A stretch of 64,000 nucleotides of DNA from Hymenobacter sp. UV11. Its GTDB lineage: Bacteria; Bacteroidota; Bacteroidia; Cytophagales; Hymenobacteraceae. Shown here piece by piece: positions 1-9,147 of the stretch. The translations under genes were made by a program, and so were the position numbers. Position 1 is the stretch's first letter, and every line of letters starts with the position of its first letter. Where the stretch lies: assembly GCF_004684095.1 (NCBI RefSeq), contig NZ_SRII01000008.1, positions 264,863-328,862 of the forward strand. The letters are read 5' to 3'. Below the pieces are notes generated by a model. That model was given only the letters and a program-made list of their open reading frames with translations, was not told the origin of the DNA and made no database searches.

Positions 1-153
1 CTTGAAGCCATTGGCCACGTCCACGGCATTGTTGTCCTTGGGCAGGTCGCGAACGTGCCCGTAGCTGGAGCGCACTATGTAATCTTGGCCGAGGTAGCCT
101 TCAATGGTTTTGGCCTTGGCGGGCGACTCGACGATAACTAGATTTTTGACCAT
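1..153 (-). CDS. topA: DNA topoisomerase I, N-terminal fragment
   Basis: Only the first 51 codons lie in the window; the gene runs off the left edge. Reading the minus strand from an ATG whose complement is at 151-153 gives a protein beginning MVKNLVIVESPAKAKTIEGY, followed by a SYGHVRDLPK segment. This is the start of the TOPRIM fold of type IA topoisomerases: the VIVESPAKAKTI stretch carries the metal-binding glutamate, and the GHVRDLP stretch is conserved in TopA. The enzyme relaxes negative supercoils behind RNA polymerase. It is divergent from the chemotaxis operon across a 224-bp gap. The fragment is short, but the match is very specific. Confidence 0.93.
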   Translation of the reverse strand, partial: MVKNLVIVESPAKAKTIEGYLGQDYIVRSSYGHVRDLPKDNNAVDVANGFK

Positions 154-377
154 GCGGCAGCAGAATAGGGCAGGAAGTGCGGTTTTGCTAATTGTGTAGT
201 GAACGCAGCCAGTGCCCGAAAAGTTAAAAGCGGCCACAAAGATGCATCGCTGACTTCATCTGCAACCGGCAAGCTACCTTCGAAAATGTTTGCATTGCCG
301 GATTGCCCCGCAGCCCTACTTTTGCTGACTGTCCCCCGCGAACCTTCGTTCGCCCCACCCTCACTGCCCCTTTGCCC

Positions 378-3300
378 ATGGCTTCCGCCAAAAAAGCAAC
401 TTCTCCTGACGCTCCACTCAACGGGGAAATCCCAACCGCTGAGTTGGTGCCCCCCGTGGGCCGTACCGACCAAACCCGCAAGCGCGGGGCCGGCCGCAAC
501 GCGGACCTGACTGATACCGACTACGTCAACGAGCAGCTCAACCGGGTGCTCTTCGCTCTCGACGCTTTCAAAAAAGGCGACGTGTCGGTGCGCCTGACCA
601 AGCAAAACGACGACATCTTCTCCGAAATCGCCGAGGCTTACAACTCGATGGTGGAGATGATTGGGGGGGTAGGCGGCGAGGTATCGCGCATTTCGAAGGT
701 GGCCGGTGTGGAGGGAAACCTCAAGGCCCGCGCCTCGGCCGATGGGGCGGCCGGCTTCTGGCGCGATATGATTAACAACATCAACGGCCTGGTAGACAGC
801 ATTGCCGTGCCGGTGTTGGAGGTGGGCAAAGTACTGAAAAACATCAGCCGGGGCAACCTGGACGAGAGCTTTCAGATTCCGGTGTCTGGCGATTTTAAGG
901 TGATGGCCGAAACCATCAACCGCACCATCGACAACCTCAACGTGTTCGCCGGTGAGGTAAGCCGCGTGGCGCAGGAAGTGGGCACGGAAGGCCGCCTCGG
1001 CGGCCAGGCCGTGGTGCCCAACGTGGGCGGTGTGTGGAAAGAGCTGACGGACAACGTGAACACGATGGCTCTGAACCTGACGAGCCAGGTGCGCGACATT
1101 GCCAACGTGGCCACGGCCGTAGCCCGCGGCGACCTCAGCCAGAAAGTAACCGTTGAGCTAAAGGGCGAGCTGCTGCAGCTCAAGCAGAACCTCAACCAGA
1201 TGGTGGACTCGCTCAACCTGTTTGCCGGCGAGGTAACCCGCGTGGCCCTCGACGTGGGCACCGAGGGCAAGCTCGGCGGCCAGGCCAGCGTGCCGGGCGT
1301 GAGCGGCACCTGGAAAGACCTGACCGACAACGTAAACAACATGGCCGCCAACCTGACCAGCCAGGTGCGCGACATTGCCAACGTGGCTACTGCCGTGGCC
1401 CGCGGCGACCTCAGCCAGAAGATGACGGTGAACGTGAAGGGCGAGATTCTGGAGCTGAAGAATATTCTGAACCAGATGGTGGACTCGCTCAACATCTTCG
1501 GCGACGAAGTAACCCGCGTGGCCCGCGAGGTGGGCACCGAGGGTAAGCTCGGCGGCCAGGCCGTAGTGCCGAGGGTAGGGGGCGTGTGGAAAGACCTGAC
1601 GGACAACGTGAACACGATGGCCGCCTCGCTCACCAGCCAAGTGCGCGATATTGCCAACGTGGCTACCGCCGTGGCCCGCGGCGACCTCAGCCAGAAGATG
1701 GCGGTGGATGTGCAGGGCGAGATTCTCGACCTGAAGAACATCCTGAACCAGATGGTGGACTCGCTCAACATCTTTGCCGGCGAGGTAACCCGCGTGGCCC
1801 GCGAAGTGGGCACCGAGGGCATATTGGGCGGCCAGGCCAACGTGCCCCGCGTATCGGGCACCTGGAAAGACCTGACGGACAACGTGAATACGATGGCCTC
1901 GAACCTGACGAGCCAGGTGCGCGACATTGCCAACGTGGCCACGGCCGTATCGCGTGGCGACCTCAGCCAGAAAATCACGGTAAACGTGCGCGGCGAGCTG
2001 CTGCAGCTCAAGGAAAACCTGAACCAGATGGTAGACTCGCTGAACGTATTCGGCGACGAGGTGACCCGAGTGGCCCGCGAAGTGGGCACCGATGGCAAGC
2101 TCGGCGGCCAAGCCGTGGTGCCGGGCGTGAAAGGCACCTGGAAAGACCTGACGGACAACGTAAACACGATGGCCGCCTCGCTCACCAGCCAGGTGCGCGA
2201 CATTGCTAACGTAACGACGGCCGTGGCCCGCGGCGACCTCAGCCAGAAGGTGTCGGTGGACGTGCGCGGCGAGCTGCTCGACCTCAAGGACAACATCAAC
2301 CAGATGGTAGACTCGCTCAATATCTTCGCCGGCGAGGTAACCCGCGTGGCCGTGGAAGTGGGCACCGAAGGCCAGCTGGGCGGACAAGCCAACGTACCCA
2401 ACGTGAGCGGCGTGTGGAAAGACCTGACGGACAACGTGAACACGATGGCCGCCAACCTCACCACCCAGGTGCGGGGCATCGTTAAAATCGTAACGGCCGT
2501 GTCGCAGGGCGACCTGACCCAGAAGCTGATGCTGGAAGCCGCCGGCGAAGTAGCCGACCTGGCCCAGACCATCAACCGCATGGTGGACGACCTCAACCGC
2601 CTGGCCTCGGAGGTAAGCCGCGTGGCCCGCGTGGCCGGCGCCGAGGGCAAGCTCACCGAGCGCGCCACGGTAGGCGGCGTGTCGGGCTCGTGGAAAGAGC
2701 TGGTCGATACCCTCAACGCACTGATTGAGAGCATTGCCCTGCCGGTGCTCGAAGTGAGCCGCGTGGTGCGCGCTATCTCGGAAGGCGACCTGACGCAGAT
2801 GGTCGAGATTCAGACGACCGGCGATATTCTGTCGATGTCCAGCTCGCTGAACCAAGCCGTGGAAACGCTCAATGCGCTGCTCGGTGAAATCAACGACTCG
2901 GCGCAGGTAGTGGGCACCTCTTCGGAAGAGATGGTGGACAAAGGTCAGGAAATGAGCCGCGTAACCGTCGATGTGGCCCTGGCCATGCAACAGATGGCCG
3001 AAGGCGCCCAGAACCAGGCCCTCAAAACCGACCAGGCCTTTAAGCTGATTGAGGAAATCATGACGGCCACCAAGGAAACGGCCAACAAGGCCGACGTGGT
3101 GAACAAGTCGGCTATCATGGGTGAGCAGACCTCGCAGCAAGGCCTCAAAACGGTGGCTGAGGTGGTGAAGAACATGGAAGAGATATCCAGCGCCGCCACT
3201 CAGACTTCGCGCACCATTGAGGTGCTAAGCACCCGCTCGCAGGAAATCAGCAAGTCGCTGGGCGTAATTACCGACATTGCCTCGCAGACCAACCTGCTGG

Positions 3301-4175
3301 CCCTCAACGCCGCCATCGAAGCGGCCCGCGCCGGCGAGGCGGGTAGGGGCTTTGCGGTAGTAGCCGAGGAAATCCGCAAGCTGGCCGAAGGCTCGCGCAA
3401 GTCGGCCAACGAGATTGCTACCCTCGTGGAAGACGTGAAGAAGGACACGACCAGCGCCGCCAGCGCCATCAGCGCGATGGAAAGCCGGGTGCTGAAGGGC
3501 AAGAATGCCACCTTTGAAGCCAGCGCGGCCTTTAAGAATATTGCTACCAGCAGCGGCGAAACGCTGCGCACCTCGCGCGACATTCTCACGGCCACGGCCG
3601 TGCAGCAAACCTCGATTGGCGACGTGGTGAAGTACGTGGAGGAAGTAGTAGCCATTGCGGAGCAGACCGCCACCGGCACCCAGCAGGTAGCCGGCACGGC
3701 CCGCCAGCTGTCATCGTCGATGCAGGAGCTTACCAGTTCCTCGCAGCGCCTCTCCGACATTGCCGACGACCTGCAGGACGGCCTCGAAACCTTCCAGCTC
3801 TTCGACTACTTGCCTGAACCCGAGCCGGAGCCCGAACCCGAGCCCGCTCGCCGCCGCGTGCGCCGGCCCATGCCCGCTACCCCGGCCCCGGTAGCTGTGG
3901 CCCCGGCCCCGGTGGCCACCAGCCAGCGGGTTAGCAGCCGGCGCGCGCCGGCGCCTACCCCCTCGCCAGCCGCTGAAGTGCCCGCCAGCAATGGCCGCGT
4001 GAGCCGGGCCAACCGCCCTACCCCTGCTACCGAGGCGGCCACGACCACTAGCAGCAAAACCACTGCCCGCCGGGCGCGCAATGCCGCGACAGCCGCTACC
4101 CCCCCGGCCCAGGAGAAAGAGGCCGCTACCACTCCGACGCGCGTTCGCACCAAAGTCAAGCGGTCGGGCAATTAA
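378..4175 (+). CDS. Soluble poly-HAMP methyl-accepting chemotaxis-like receptor
   Basis: Predicted 1265-residue signalling receptor that should control the CheA encoded downstream. It has no signal peptide or membrane segment, so it should be cytoplasmic. After a charged N-terminus come HAMP modules in a strict 92-residue repeat, marked by a tryptophan in G-x-W-K/R-D/E at residues 128, 220, 312, 404, 496, 588, 680 and 772. The unit (EVTRVAREVGTEGKLGGQA, then WKDLTDNVNTMA, then GDLSQK) is the poly-HAMP repeat known from group III (Nik1/Os1-type) hybrid histidine kinases. Here it feeds an MCP signalling domain whose hairpin tip (NLLALNAAIEAARAGEAGRG) starts near residue 972. A Glu-Pro run (about 1146-1158) and an Ala/Pro/Arg-rich tail end the protein; there is no CheR-docking pentapeptide. 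An upstream TTG at 303 is in frame, but the ATG at 378 gives the better start. Confidence 0.9.
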   Translation: MASAKKATSPDAPLNGEIPTAELVPPVGRTDQTRKRGAGRNADLTDTDYVNEQLNRVLFALDAFKKGDVSVRLTKQNDDIFSEIAEAYNSMVEMIGGVGGEVSRISKVAGVEGNLKARASADGAAGFWRDMINNINGLVDSIAVPVLEVGKVLKNISRGNLDESFQIPVSGDFKVMAETINRTIDNLNVFAGEVSRVAQEVGTEGRLGGQAVVPNVGGVWKELTDNVNTMALNLTSQVRDIANVATAVARGDLSQKVTVELKGELLQLKQNLNQMVDSLNLFAGEVTRVALDVGTEGKLGGQASVPGVSGTWKDLTDNVNNMAANLTSQVRDIANVATAVARGDLSQKMTVNVKGEILELKNILNQMVDSLNIFGDEVTRVAREVGTEGKLGGQAVVPRVGGVWKDLTDNVNTMAASLTSQVRDIANVATAVARGDLSQKMAVDVQGEILDLKNILNQMVDSLNIFAGEVTRVAREVGTEGILGGQANVPRVSGTWKDLTDNVNTMASNLTSQVRDIANVATAVSRGDLSQKITVNVRGELLQLKENLNQMVDSLNVFGDEVTRVAREVGTDGKLGGQAVVPGVKGTWKDLTDNVNTMAASLTSQVRDIANVTTAVARGDLSQKVSVDVRGELLDLKDNINQMVDSLNIFAGEVTRVAVEVGTEGQLGGQANVPNVSGVWKDLTDNVNTMAANLTTQVRGIVKIVTAVSQGDLTQKLMLEAAGEVADLAQTINRMVDDLNRLASEVSRVARVAGAEGKLTERATVGGVSGSWKELVDTLNALIESIALPVLEVSRVVRAISEGDLTQMVEIQTTGDILSMSSSLNQAVETLNALLGEINDSAQVVGTSSEEMVDKGQEMSRVTVDVALAMQQMAEGAQNQALKTDQAFKLIEEIMTATKETANKADVVNKSAIMGEQTSQQGLKTVAEVVKNMEEISSAATQTSRTIEVLSTRSQEISKSLGVITDIASQTNLLALNAAIEAARAGEAGRGFAVVAEEIRKLAEGSRKSANEIATLVEDVKKDTTSAASAISAMESRVLKGKNATFEASAAFKNIATSSGETLRTSRDILTATAVQQTSIGDVVKYVEEVVAIAEQTATGTQQVAGTARQLSSSMQELTSSSQRLSDIADDLQDGLETFQLFDYLPEPEPEPEPEPARRRVRRPMPATPAPVAVAPAPVATSQRVSSRRAPAPTPSPAAEVPASNGRVSRANRPTPATEAATTTSSKTTARRARNAATAATPPAQEKEAATTPTRVRTKVKRSGN
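717..2734 (+). repeat. Eight-unit coding tandem array, 276-bp period
   Basis: The tryptophan codon that marks each HAMP unit lies at 759, 1035, 1311, 1587, 1863, 2139, 2415 and 2691, exactly 276 bp apart each time. The inner six units are strongly similar at DNA level (for example GACAACGTGAACACGATGG recurs); the first and last are diverged. The array is wholly inside the receptor gene. Confidence 0.95.
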
Positions 4176-4251
4176 GTTTTTGTGTACCTCTACGGCTGCT
4201 CCTACCCCCGCTGGGGTAGGGCAAGCAAGTTTTTTGATTTAAATTTTTCTC

Positions 4252-4857
4252 ATGGCTGATTCTGCTGCTGCCCGCCCGGCGGCTACTGCTGGCCGGGCAG
4301 CTCCGGCTGCTCCCGAAGCAGTCGTCCAGCTTATCGTCTTTCGCCTGGGCGATGAAGACTACGGTATTCGTATCGAGCAAGTAAAGGAGGTAACGATTAC
4401 GCCCGACGTAGTGCGGATGCCCAAAACGCCGCCTTTTATTAAAGGCATTGCCAACCTGCGCGGCGATATTATTGCCATTGTGGACCTGGAAGAGCGGTTT
4501 CAGCTGCGGCCGGCCGGTCGGCCGGTACCCGAATTTTCTTACACCCTGGCCGTGGAGGCGCCCGACTACATCCTGGGCCTGATGGTGCGCGAGGTGCCCC
4601 GCCCGGTTACGATTCCAGTGAGCCTCATCGAGCCGGCCCCGGAATTTGTGCAGGACAGCGGCCAGCGCGAAAAATACCTGGAGGGTATTGCCAAGCTACC
4701 TGGTAGCCAAGACGTGATTATCGTGCTGGACATGCCCAAGCTCCTTACCCCTAGCGAGATAATGCGCCTACCCGGCGGCCCGGCCGAGGCCCCGGCCAAG
4801 TCGGCCAAAAAAGCCGCCACCGGCCCCGATGCACCCTCGGCCCCCGAAACGCCGTAG
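4252..4857 (+). CDS. cheW: CheW-family chemotaxis coupling protein
   Basis: 201-residue adaptor expected to link the poly-HAMP receptor to the CheA kinase. After about 20 Ala/Pro-rich residues comes a CheW fold: VVQLIVFRLGDEDYGIRIEQ opens the first SH3-like subdomain, followed by KEV, RMPKTPPFIKGIANLRG and IIAIVDLEERF, all typical of CheW. The C-terminus is a Lys/Ala/Pro-rich tail of about 30 residues beyond the fold. The start is the ATG at 4252, preceded by an AT-rich leader without a purine-rich ribosome site, as usual in Bacteroidota. It lies 76 bp after the receptor, in a gap holding an inverted pair of the CCTACCCC octamer (4202-4221), and is probably co-transcribed with it. Confidence 0.93.
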   Translation: MADSAAARPAATAGRAAPAAPEAVVQLIVFRLGDEDYGIRIEQVKEVTITPDVVRMPKTPPFIKGIANLRGDIIAIVDLEERFQLRPAGRPVPEFSYTLAVEAPDYILGLMVREVPRPVTIPVSLIEPAPEFVQDSGQREKYLEGIAKLPGSQDVIIVLDMPKLLTPSEIMRLPGGPAEAPAKSAKKAATGPDAPSAPETP

Positions 4858-4919
4858 AGTGACCAGCCGGCCCACGTTGCCGGCTCCCTTTATTTTTCAC
4901 TTCAAGATTCTGATTGTAC

Positions 4920-5300
4920 ATGAATAAGCGCATTCTCATCGTCGATGACTCGTTCTATATGCGGACGATGCTCAAGAATATGCTCACCGATGCCGGCTAC
5001 GACGTAGTGGGCGAGGCCGCCAACGGCCAGCAGGCCCTGGAAATGGCCGTGGCTACGAATCCCGACCTGATTACCCTCGACGTTATCCTGCCCGATAATA
5101 CCGGCCTGGACGTGCTCAAAGGCATTCGCCAGCAGCAGCCCGATGCTAAAGTGGTCATGTGCTCGGCCGTGGGCCAGGAAACCATTGTGAATGAGGCCAT
5201 TGAAAATGGCGCCTTGGCCTACATCGTGAAGCCCTTCTCGGAAGAGCGCGTGCTGGAGATTGTGGGCAGCGCCCTGCAAGGCGACGGCTCGCTTGCCTAA
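4920..5300 (+). CDS. cheY: CheY-like single-domain response regulator
   Basis: 126-residue receiver domain with no output domain, so it should act by protein contact, like CheY. The acidic pair D9/D10, phospho-acceptor D54 (in ITLDVILPD), the switch Ser82 and the invariant Lys104 (YIVKPF) are all present. It is the likely phosphorylation target of the downstream CheA. An in-frame TTG two codons upstream (4914) is possible, but the ATG at 4920 gives the normal start MNKRILIVDD. It lies 62 bp after cheW and about 207 bp before cheA. The role of the output (motility, gliding, pili or something else) cannot be told from this window, since no motor gene is present. Confidence 0.93.
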   Translation: MNKRILIVDDSFYMRTMLKNMLTDAGYDVVGEAANGQQALEMAVATNPDLITLDVILPDNTGLDVLKGIRQQQPDAKVVMCSAVGQETIVNEAIENGALAYIVKPFSEERVLEIVGSALQGDGSLA

Positions 5301-5321
5301 CGTACCCCTGCCAGTAGTTGG

Positions 5322-5341
5322 GCGGGTAGCTCATTACCCGC
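5322..5341 (+). terminator. Small hairpin after cheY
   Basis: A 7-bp perfect stem GCGGGTA/TACCCGC (5322-5328 with 5335-5341) and a 6-nt loop lie 21 bp after the cheY stop. No U-tract follows, so it is at best an attenuator or processing hairpin within the operon. Confidence 0.3.
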
Positions 5342-5507
5342 TCATCTTCTCTAACTTACCAGTAGTCTTGCTTCCATCTCTGCCCGCTTCTCTTCTTGCT
5401 AGCACTTGGCCCGGCGTGCCCGGTAGCCTCAGGTGGCCTCTTGCGGCCGGCCCAGGCCTGGTGAGGGGGGTAGGGGTTTTTTGTAGCCACTCCCTAACCT
5501 GTTGGCT

Positions 5508-7163
5508 ATGAAATCACGCGAGCAGGAATACCGGGAGTTGTTCATGGCCGAAGCGCTGGAGTACTACGACGCTATGTCGCGGCACCTCAGCGAATTGGAG
5601 CGCAACCCGCAGGATGTGGCTGCGCTCAATGAGCTTTTTCGGCTCATGCACAACCTCAAGGCTAACGCCCGTGCCATGGGTTTCGTCGATATGGGCGAAG
5701 TTGCCCACAAGATGGAAACCCTGTTTGGGCAGATTCGGGGGCAGGAACGCGCCTTTACCGGTACGCTGGTAACGCTCACCTTCCGGGCCGTCGACATTCT
5801 GGGCAATATGATTCGGGCCGTGGGCGCGGGCCAGGAATCAGTTGATGATAAGGCGCTGATTGAAAACCTGGAGCGCTTTATTCAGGGCCAGGAGCCTATT
5901 GAAACCCAGGCCAAACCCACCGAGGAAGAGGCCGAAACCGATGCCGCCCGCAAGCTGGAGCTGTCGGACCTGGTATACATCCCGGTCAAAAAGCTCGATA
6001 AACTCCTCAACCTGGTGGGGGAATTGGTCATTGACCGGGACCGGATTCTAACCCTCGCGGCCGAGCTGAACAGCCCGGCGCTCCGGGCCACTGCCCAGCA
6101 CTTGTTCCGCATTTCCGACGATTTGCAGTACTCCGTGATGGATGTGCGCCTGGTAGGGGCCGGGGTGCTACTCAACAAATTTCCGCGGGTAGTGCGCGAC
6201 GTCGCCGCCTCCGAAGAAAAGCAAGTCGAGCTAACGCTGGCGGGCCAGGATGTGCAGATTGACCGCAACGTATTGCAGCTCATCACCGATGCGCTGCTTC
6301 ACATTGTGCGCAATGCCGTTAGCCACGGTCTCGAAGGCCCCGACGACCGCAAGGCCGCCGGCAAGCCCGCCATCGGCCAATTAAGCATCTCGGCCCTAAC
6401 GGAGCGTGATGATGTGCTGGTGCAGGTGCAGGACGACGGCCGGGGTATCAACACCGAAGCCGTGCGTAAAAAGGCCATTCGCAAGGGGGTAGTAACGGCC
6501 GAAGCCGCTGCCCTGCTCGACGAGGAAGGCGTGTGGGCACTGCTGTTTGAGCCGGGCTTCTCGATGGCAGAGCAGATAACCGAAATCTCGGGCCGGGGCG
6601 TGGGTCTCGATGTAGTGAAGCTGGCCATTGACTCGTTGGGCGGCCGCCTGCGCGTAGCATCGGAACTGGGCAAAGGCACTACCTTCACGCTGGTCCTGCC
6701 CACCTCCATTGCCGTAAAGGGTGCCCTGCTTATTGAGTTGGACGCCCGCGCCTACGCCGTGCCGTTGCTGCACACTGACACGGTACTGGCTCTGGCCAAC
6801 GACCAGATATTCGCAGTCGGGGGCATGCTGATGACGCGGGTCCAGGAAGAAAATGTGCCGCTGGTGAACCTGCGGCAGCTGCTTTACGCTGAAGGCGACG
6901 AGCAGCTACCCCGTGCTACGCGCACCGAACTGCCCACCGATGGCAGCCGGCTGCAAGTGCTGGTGGTGAGCTACGGCAACCGGCGCCTAGGGCTAATCAT
7001 CGACCGTTTCCTGCGCCAGCAGAATATCGTGGTAAAATCGTTGAGTAAGCCCCTCGATACCATTGACCTTTTTGGGGGCGTTACGCTGCTGGGCAGCGGC
7101 CAGCTCTGCCTGGTGCTGGACGTACCTGCCTTAACCCGGCTATTTCTGGCCAAACGACCCTGA
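5508..7163 (+). CDS. cheA: CheA-type histidine kinase, short form without P2
   Basis: 551-residue chemotaxis kinase. The N-terminal Hpt domain (about 1-130) carries the phosphorylatable His48 in LMHNLKANARAMG. A Glu-rich linker follows directly, with no obvious P2 CheY-binding domain, then the dimerisation helices. The HATPase domain (about 235-385) has N-box HIVRNAVSHGLE, G1 box DDGRGIN, F-box FEPGFS, G2 GRGVGLDVV and KGTTFTL. A CheW-like P5 regulatory domain ends it (about 390-545). In the N-box the usual Asp after NA is Ser; this varies in the family. The ATG at 5508 is preferred over the TTG at 5502. It is expected to bind CheW and the poly-HAMP receptor and to phosphorylate CheY. Confidence 0.93.
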   Translation: MKSREQEYRELFMAEALEYYDAMSRHLSELERNPQDVAALNELFRLMHNLKANARAMGFVDMGEVAHKMETLFGQIRGQERAFTGTLVTLTFRAVDILGNMIRAVGAGQESVDDKALIENLERFIQGQEPIETQAKPTEEEAETDAARKLELSDLVYIPVKKLDKLLNLVGELVIDRDRILTLAAELNSPALRATAQHLFRISDDLQYSVMDVRLVGAGVLLNKFPRVVRDVAASEEKQVELTLAGQDVQIDRNVLQLITDALLHIVRNAVSHGLEGPDDRKAAGKPAIGQLSISALTERDDVLVQVQDDGRGINTEAVRKKAIRKGVVTAEAAALLDEEGVWALLFEPGFSMAEQITEISGRGVGLDVVKLAIDSLGGRLRVASELGKGTTFTLVLPTSIAVKGALLIELDARAYAVPLLHTDTVLALANDQIFAVGGMLMTRVQEENVPLVNLRQLLYAEGDEQLPRATRTELPTDGSRLQVLVVSYGNRRLGLIIDRFLRQQNIVVKSLSKPLDTIDLFGGVTLLGSGQLCLVLDVPALTRLFLAKRP

Positions 7164-7235
7164 CTTTAGCCACGCTCTGTCTTTTTTCGTATTACCTTGC
7201 TGGCCTTGGCCGCCGCTGCTACGTACCAAGCTGTT

Positions 7236-7874
7236 ATGACTTTATCAATGAATGAGTTAGAACGCGATATTATTCGCGAAATTCTGAATATTGGCTTGGC
7301 GCGGGCGGCGGATAGCTTTGCTATTATTGCCCAGGAGCGGGTAATGCTGGAAGTACCTAACCTGGATTTGCTGCCCAGCACTAGCATCATTGAGCGGGTG
7401 CGCGAGTATCAGACGCGCTACGTGGCCATTCAGAGCGACATTCGGGGTGATTTCAACGGCTCAACGTTCATGTTTTTCTCGGGGCAGCACATCCAGCGCC
7501 TCTCCCGCGTCTGCCTGCGCATGCAAGTGACAGATTCGCTGCAGCTGGATGAATTACAAGAGTCGCTGCTACTAGAAATAAGCAATATCATTACGGGTGC
7601 CTTGGTAACGCAGCTTGCTAATATTCTGAAGGCTAATATCTACGGTGCTCCTCCACTAGCTCCTACCGGCGACTTGGCCACTGCGCTGCAAAGCCTGATG
7701 CCAGACCCCGAAGCCTTGCAACCTCTCATTTTTTCTGTTATTACCCAGTTCTCCGATAAAGAAAATTCGGTCGAGCTGCCCCTCATGCTGTTTTTTGACC
7801 GGGCAACTTTTGAGAAGATTCTGGAGATAATTCGGACCTACGATTTTTTAGGTAAGACCCAATCGGCAGCCTAG
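7236..7874 (+). CDS. cheC: CheC-family CheY-P phosphatase
   Basis: About 212 residues. Two copies of the CheC/FliY/CheX active-site signature (D/S-x3-E-x2-N, then Pro about 22 residues on) are visible: DIIREILN near the N-terminus, with Pro in LEVPNL, and SLLLEISN in the middle, with Pro in YGAPP. CheC proteins dephosphorylate CheY-P and often bind CheD; no cheD is seen here. The gene therefore probably supplies signal termination for the upstream CheA/CheY pair. It lies 72 bp after cheA. The start is uncertain among TTG 7197, ATG 7236 and ATG 7248; the middle one was chosen. GC is visibly lower than in cheA (many ATT, TTT and AAT codons), which may mean a separate origin. Confidence 0.82.
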   Translation: MTLSMNELERDIIREILNIGLARAADSFAIIAQERVMLEVPNLDLLPSTSIIERVREYQTRYVAIQSDIRGDFNGSTFMFFSGQHIQRLSRVCLRMQVTDSLQLDELQESLLLEISNIITGALVTQLANILKANIYGAPPLAPTGDLATALQSLMPDPEALQPLIFSVITQFSDKENSVELPLMLFFDRATFEKILEIIRTYDFLGKTQSAA

Positions 7875-7981
7875 TAGCAAGAGTACTACTTAGCGCCAAT
7901 GGCTACTTAAACGCTTGGCAACTACTATTTTTTTAAATTTTTACGCCACCAAGTGCCCCGCGCTTGGTGTTCTTTTTTACC

Positions 7982-9094
7982 GTGTCTGAATCAACTCTCG
8001 CGCAAAAAATTGCCAACTTTGACCCTAACGCACTCGGCGATGTCGCTGGTGGCTTGTTTGGCCTGCCCTTCACCCCGGAAGAGGCCCAGGTAGTGGTGGT
8101 GCCCGTGCCGTGGGAGGTAACCGTGAGCTACCGCGCTGGCACGGCCCTGGGTCCAGAAGCTATGCGCGCGGCCTCGCTGCAAGTGGACCTCTACGACCCC
8201 GACCTGCCCGAGGCCTGGAAGCTGGGCCTGGCTATGGAAGACGAAGATGAGGCCATTGCCCAAACCAGCCGCGAGCTGCGCCCTATTGCCGCCGATTATA
8301 TTGGCTGGCTCGAAGCAGGGCAGCCCCAAGAAGGGGCGGCTACCCATAGCAATGTACCCGCTCGCATCACGGCTGAGGGTGACAAGCTAATTCAGTGGCT
8401 GAAAAACAAAACCGGTGCGCTGCTCGACGCCGGCAAGGCCGTAGCCGTGCTCGGCGGCGACCACAGCACCCCGCTGGGCTTCCTGCACGCCCTGGCCGAG
8501 CGCCACCCCGATGGCTTTGGCATTCTGCAAATTGATGCGCATTGCGACCTGCGCCCGGCCTACGAGGGTTTTCAGTACTCGCACGCCAGCATTATGTACA
8601 ATGCCTTGCAGCTGCCCGCCGTAAAAAAGCTGGTGCAGGTAGGCATTCGCGATATGTGCCAGCAGGAAGCTGACCTCATCGAACATTCGGTGGGTAGGGT
8701 GGCCTTATTCGGCCAGCGCTTTATGAGCGAAGAGAAATTCGCTAAGAAATCCTGGAAGAAGGTGTGTGGTAAAATAATTGCCCAACTACCTCAGAAAGTA
8801 TACATTAGCTTTGATATTGACGGGCTGGACCCCAAGCTGTGCCCCGGTACCGGCACGCCCGTGCCCGGCGGCCTGGAGTTTGACGAGGCTACCTACCTGC
8901 TGCGCATGATAGTGCGCTCGGGCCGTACCATTATTGGCCTGGACCTCAACGAGGTAGCGCCCGGCGATACGGAGTGGAACGCCATCGTGGGCGCGCGCCT
9001 GCTGTTTCAGCTTTGCAACTGGATGGCCGTATCGCAGGGCCGCCTGGTAGCTAAAGGCGTGGAAGGCGCCGAAGAAAAGAAGCTTAAAAAGTAA
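7982..9094 (+). CDS. Arginase/agmatinase-family ureohydrolase
   Basis: About 370 residues. Binuclear Mn-binding motifs of the ureohydrolase superfamily are complete: GGDHS, DAHCD and SFDIDGLDP. The family includes arginase, agmatinase and formimidoylglutamase; the sequence alone does not say which guanidino compound is used. In Bacteroidota this long form is usually annotated as an agmatinase-family protein. The start is probably the GTG at 7982, giving SESTLAQKIANFDPN; an in-frame TTG at 7964 is less likely because it adds a VFFFT stretch. It stands alone, 107 bp after cheC and 53 bp before the small membrane protein. No polyamine or histidine-degradation genes are adjacent to settle the substrate. 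Confidence 0.88.
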   Translation: MSESTLAQKIANFDPNALGDVAGGLFGLPFTPEEAQVVVVPVPWEVTVSYRAGTALGPEAMRAASLQVDLYDPDLPEAWKLGLAMEDEDEAIAQTSRELRPIAADYIGWLEAGQPQEGAATHSNVPARITAEGDKLIQWLKNKTGALLDAGKAVAVLGGDHSTPLGFLHALAERHPDGFGILQIDAHCDLRPAYEGFQYSHASIMYNALQLPAVKKLVQVGIRDMCQQEADLIEHSVGRVALFGQRFMSEEKFAKKSWKKVCGKIIAQLPQKVYISFDIDGLDPKLCPGTGTPVPGGLEFDEATYLLRMIVRSGRTIIGLDLNEVAPGDTEWNAIVGARLLFQLCNWMAVSQGRLVAKGVEGAEEKKLKK

Positions 9095-9147
9095 GGCGCA
9101 AACTGCTTTTTCAGCTACTATCAATCAGCAAACCAGCACCTTAAAAA

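Noticed and set aside
872..3140. Two very long minus-strand ORFs (620 and 660 codons) opposite the HAMP receptor
   Set aside because: They are mirror frames of the 276-bp repeat in a GC-rich gene; their translations are low-complexity repeats without family motifs, while the plus frame has full HAMP and MCP domains.
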